NCBI GenBank assembly: GCA_036785705.1
Contig: JAWUZG010000056.1
Coordinates: forward strand, 10,650,501-10,714,500
Reading direction: 5' to 3'
Source: Acanthornis magna
Taxonomy: Eukaryota > Chordata > Aves > Passeriformes > Acanthizidae
Length of the DNA: 64,000 nucleotides
Shown: positions 62,625-64,000 of the stretch, piece after piece
Position numbering within the stretch: the stretch's first letter is position 1
How the letters are laid out: every line of letters starts with the position of its first letter
Notes under the pieces: model-generated
Databases searched by the model: none
Told to the model about the DNA's origin: nothing
The model's input: only the letters and a program-made list of their open reading frames with translations
Translations under genes and position numbers: made by a program

Positions 62625-64000
62625 AAATTTTCAAAAATTATCTTCTTCATTTTCACTGACTCCTAGGTCTGGCTTGTAACGACTCACGTAAGTCTGGAAA
62701 ATAATTTGGTTACAGTGCTTTCAAAAAGGTCTCTGGTGAAATGCACATGTCTGTGGGATGCACGTCACACTGCTGGGTAGGCAAAGCTGCTCAAAATACA
62801 GATTTCCTCATAGCAGAAGCAGCTGCAGCTTATGTATTACACTTGAAAAATCAGGTTTTTCCTTAGCCTCTGTCTTAGCATTGGTCTCTAAAACACTCCT
62901 GAAAATTTCCTGATTTCAGTATATTCTCTTGTGAGTAGTACTGCCACAGAAATGTATATTTTAATAGTCATGATATTCATCCAAGAATAAAAATAGTCAT
63001 CTCATGATGCTGTAAGATCAGTGAACTGCACAGGAGGACCTTTTTAAATGGAATCTTTTTTTATGTGGAACGTGAATCCACAAAGAAAATTGAACCACAA
63101 TGGGAGTATTCCCCTTGATCCAAGTGTGATAAATGTCAGCAAGAGTTATGAACATGCTGAAATTGAAGAGCAGAACCTAGTGTATGAAATTAGACTGTCC
63201 GAACAATCTTATGGGAGAGAATGATTTACCGGAGCTCAGTAGATCAATTTTATGCTCCGTAGGTGAAAACGATGGCTTTGGCATCGTTACCCTGGAAATC
63301 CCATAACTGCTCCTGTGTCCAGCTGCACATCTGTATTATCTCTGGGGCCTAAATAGGTGAACTGAGATTGCAATTTGGGAATGGAATGTCTGTCTTAGAA
63401 GTCTGACTGGGGTGTCTTCTGATCTTAGTTCTTTCAGCTCTGAAAGTAAAGGTCCTCTGGTTACGAGGAGTTCCAGTGTTTTCACACAAACTTGGATGAT
63501 CTTCAGCATCATTATTTATCACTGGGCTCTGTGAATATTTTCAGCACTACTCATCATTAGTTCACTTAAAGATATGCAAGTTATCTTGCACAGTGTTTCC
63601 AAATGCTTTCCCCTCGCCTTGTTTTACGTGCTTAAGGATCTGGAGGGATAATAGTCTCTTTTTTTTTAAACAAAGATGACTGGAAAACTTGTCCCTTTCT
63701 TGATTTTTTAACTTGAAATTGAGATCAGCAATTTTGTGAACCTCCCAGGTGGGGAGATTTTGAAAAGGTCCTGAGCTGAACTGCAGTGCTGGAATGGTGG
63801 GTAAAATCTAAAATGTACCTCTGTGCGAAAGAATAAAGCCTTCTGTTTCCTTGAATTTTCAGTAAGCAGAGTTCACCAGCCCAGCTCTTTCCTGTCTAAG
63901 TGTTTGAAAATGCAAAATGATCCAATGGATCAAATGTGAGGCTTCCTATTACATACAGAGAGCTGTAAGTTTTGCAGTAAAAGGCTAATGTCCTGTTTTA
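60547..64000. other. Non-coding stretch, no gene seen
   Basis: Contains a 20-base T run at 62593-62612 and a donor-like ATG|GTAAGTC on the minus strand at about 60951. Minus-strand frames of about 100 codons (61192-61494, 62181-62492) have no supporting splice sites. Nothing else was recognised up to the window end. Confidence 0.6.

Noticed and set aside
1..64000. tRNA, rRNA, CRISPR array, bacterial operon or viral genome
   Set aside because: No cloverleaf, rRNA core, regularly spaced repeat-spacer pattern, ribosome-binding-site-led gene series or viral polymerase motif was seen in any part.

Overview
This is 64 kb of vertebrate nuclear DNA with no recognisable intact gene. It is AT-leaning, CpG-poor over most of its length, lacks prokaryotic gene layout, and open frames are mostly short and scattered on both strands as expected by chance. 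I saw no Alu-like, L1-like or other abundant mammalian SINE/LINE sequence and few interspersed repeats. The landscape of T/G-rich simple sequence, isolated microsatellites and unique AT-rich DNA fits a bird, perhaps a songbird, but that is an inference from texture. No diagnostic avian CR1 3' end was found.

Layout. From 1 to about 29.7 kb the DNA is intronic or intergenic. It holds a purine-skewed block (2.78-3.45 kb), three small plus-strand exon-like segments with good splice sites (5693-5732, 8473-8501, 10815-10939), a 44-base pure A run (11933-11976), conserved-enhancer-like AT-rich stretches, and short perfect hairpins (20786-20809, 27143-27172). The densest coding-like signal is on the minus strand at 29796-30648. 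There, a hydrophilic 105-codon frame is preceded by 31 coherent codons across an in-frame TGA and overlaps a 40-codon basic tail in a shifted frame. Next to it on the same strand is a frame with two potential membrane segments ending exactly at a strong splice donor. I could not name the protein(s). The likely readings are a decayed gene or retrocopy, or a fast-evolving gene with sequence errors.

A long pure (CTTC)n/(GAAG)n tract at 31842-32088 follows. From 32 to 64 kb the window is again non-coding in appearance, with candidate regulatory stretches (36001-36330, 36758-37147), a T-rich tract (37986-38044), plus-strand exon-like segments (38959-39079, 50050-50219 with a GC donor, 58853-58995, 60381-60546), a TA/TG/CGTG compound microsatellite (52237-52300), CpG-enriched patches (47080-47825, 54980-55110), and perfect inverted repeats (45417-45440, 59023-59052).

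How the parts may work together. The reading phases of some plus-strand exon candidates are mutually compatible (10815-10939, 50050-50219, 60381-60546), so one transcript could cross most of the window. Other candidates break phase with them and chance explains much of this. The safest description is a long intron or gene desert with regulatory elements, one degraded or unidentified minus-strand coding locus near 30 kb, and simple repeats.
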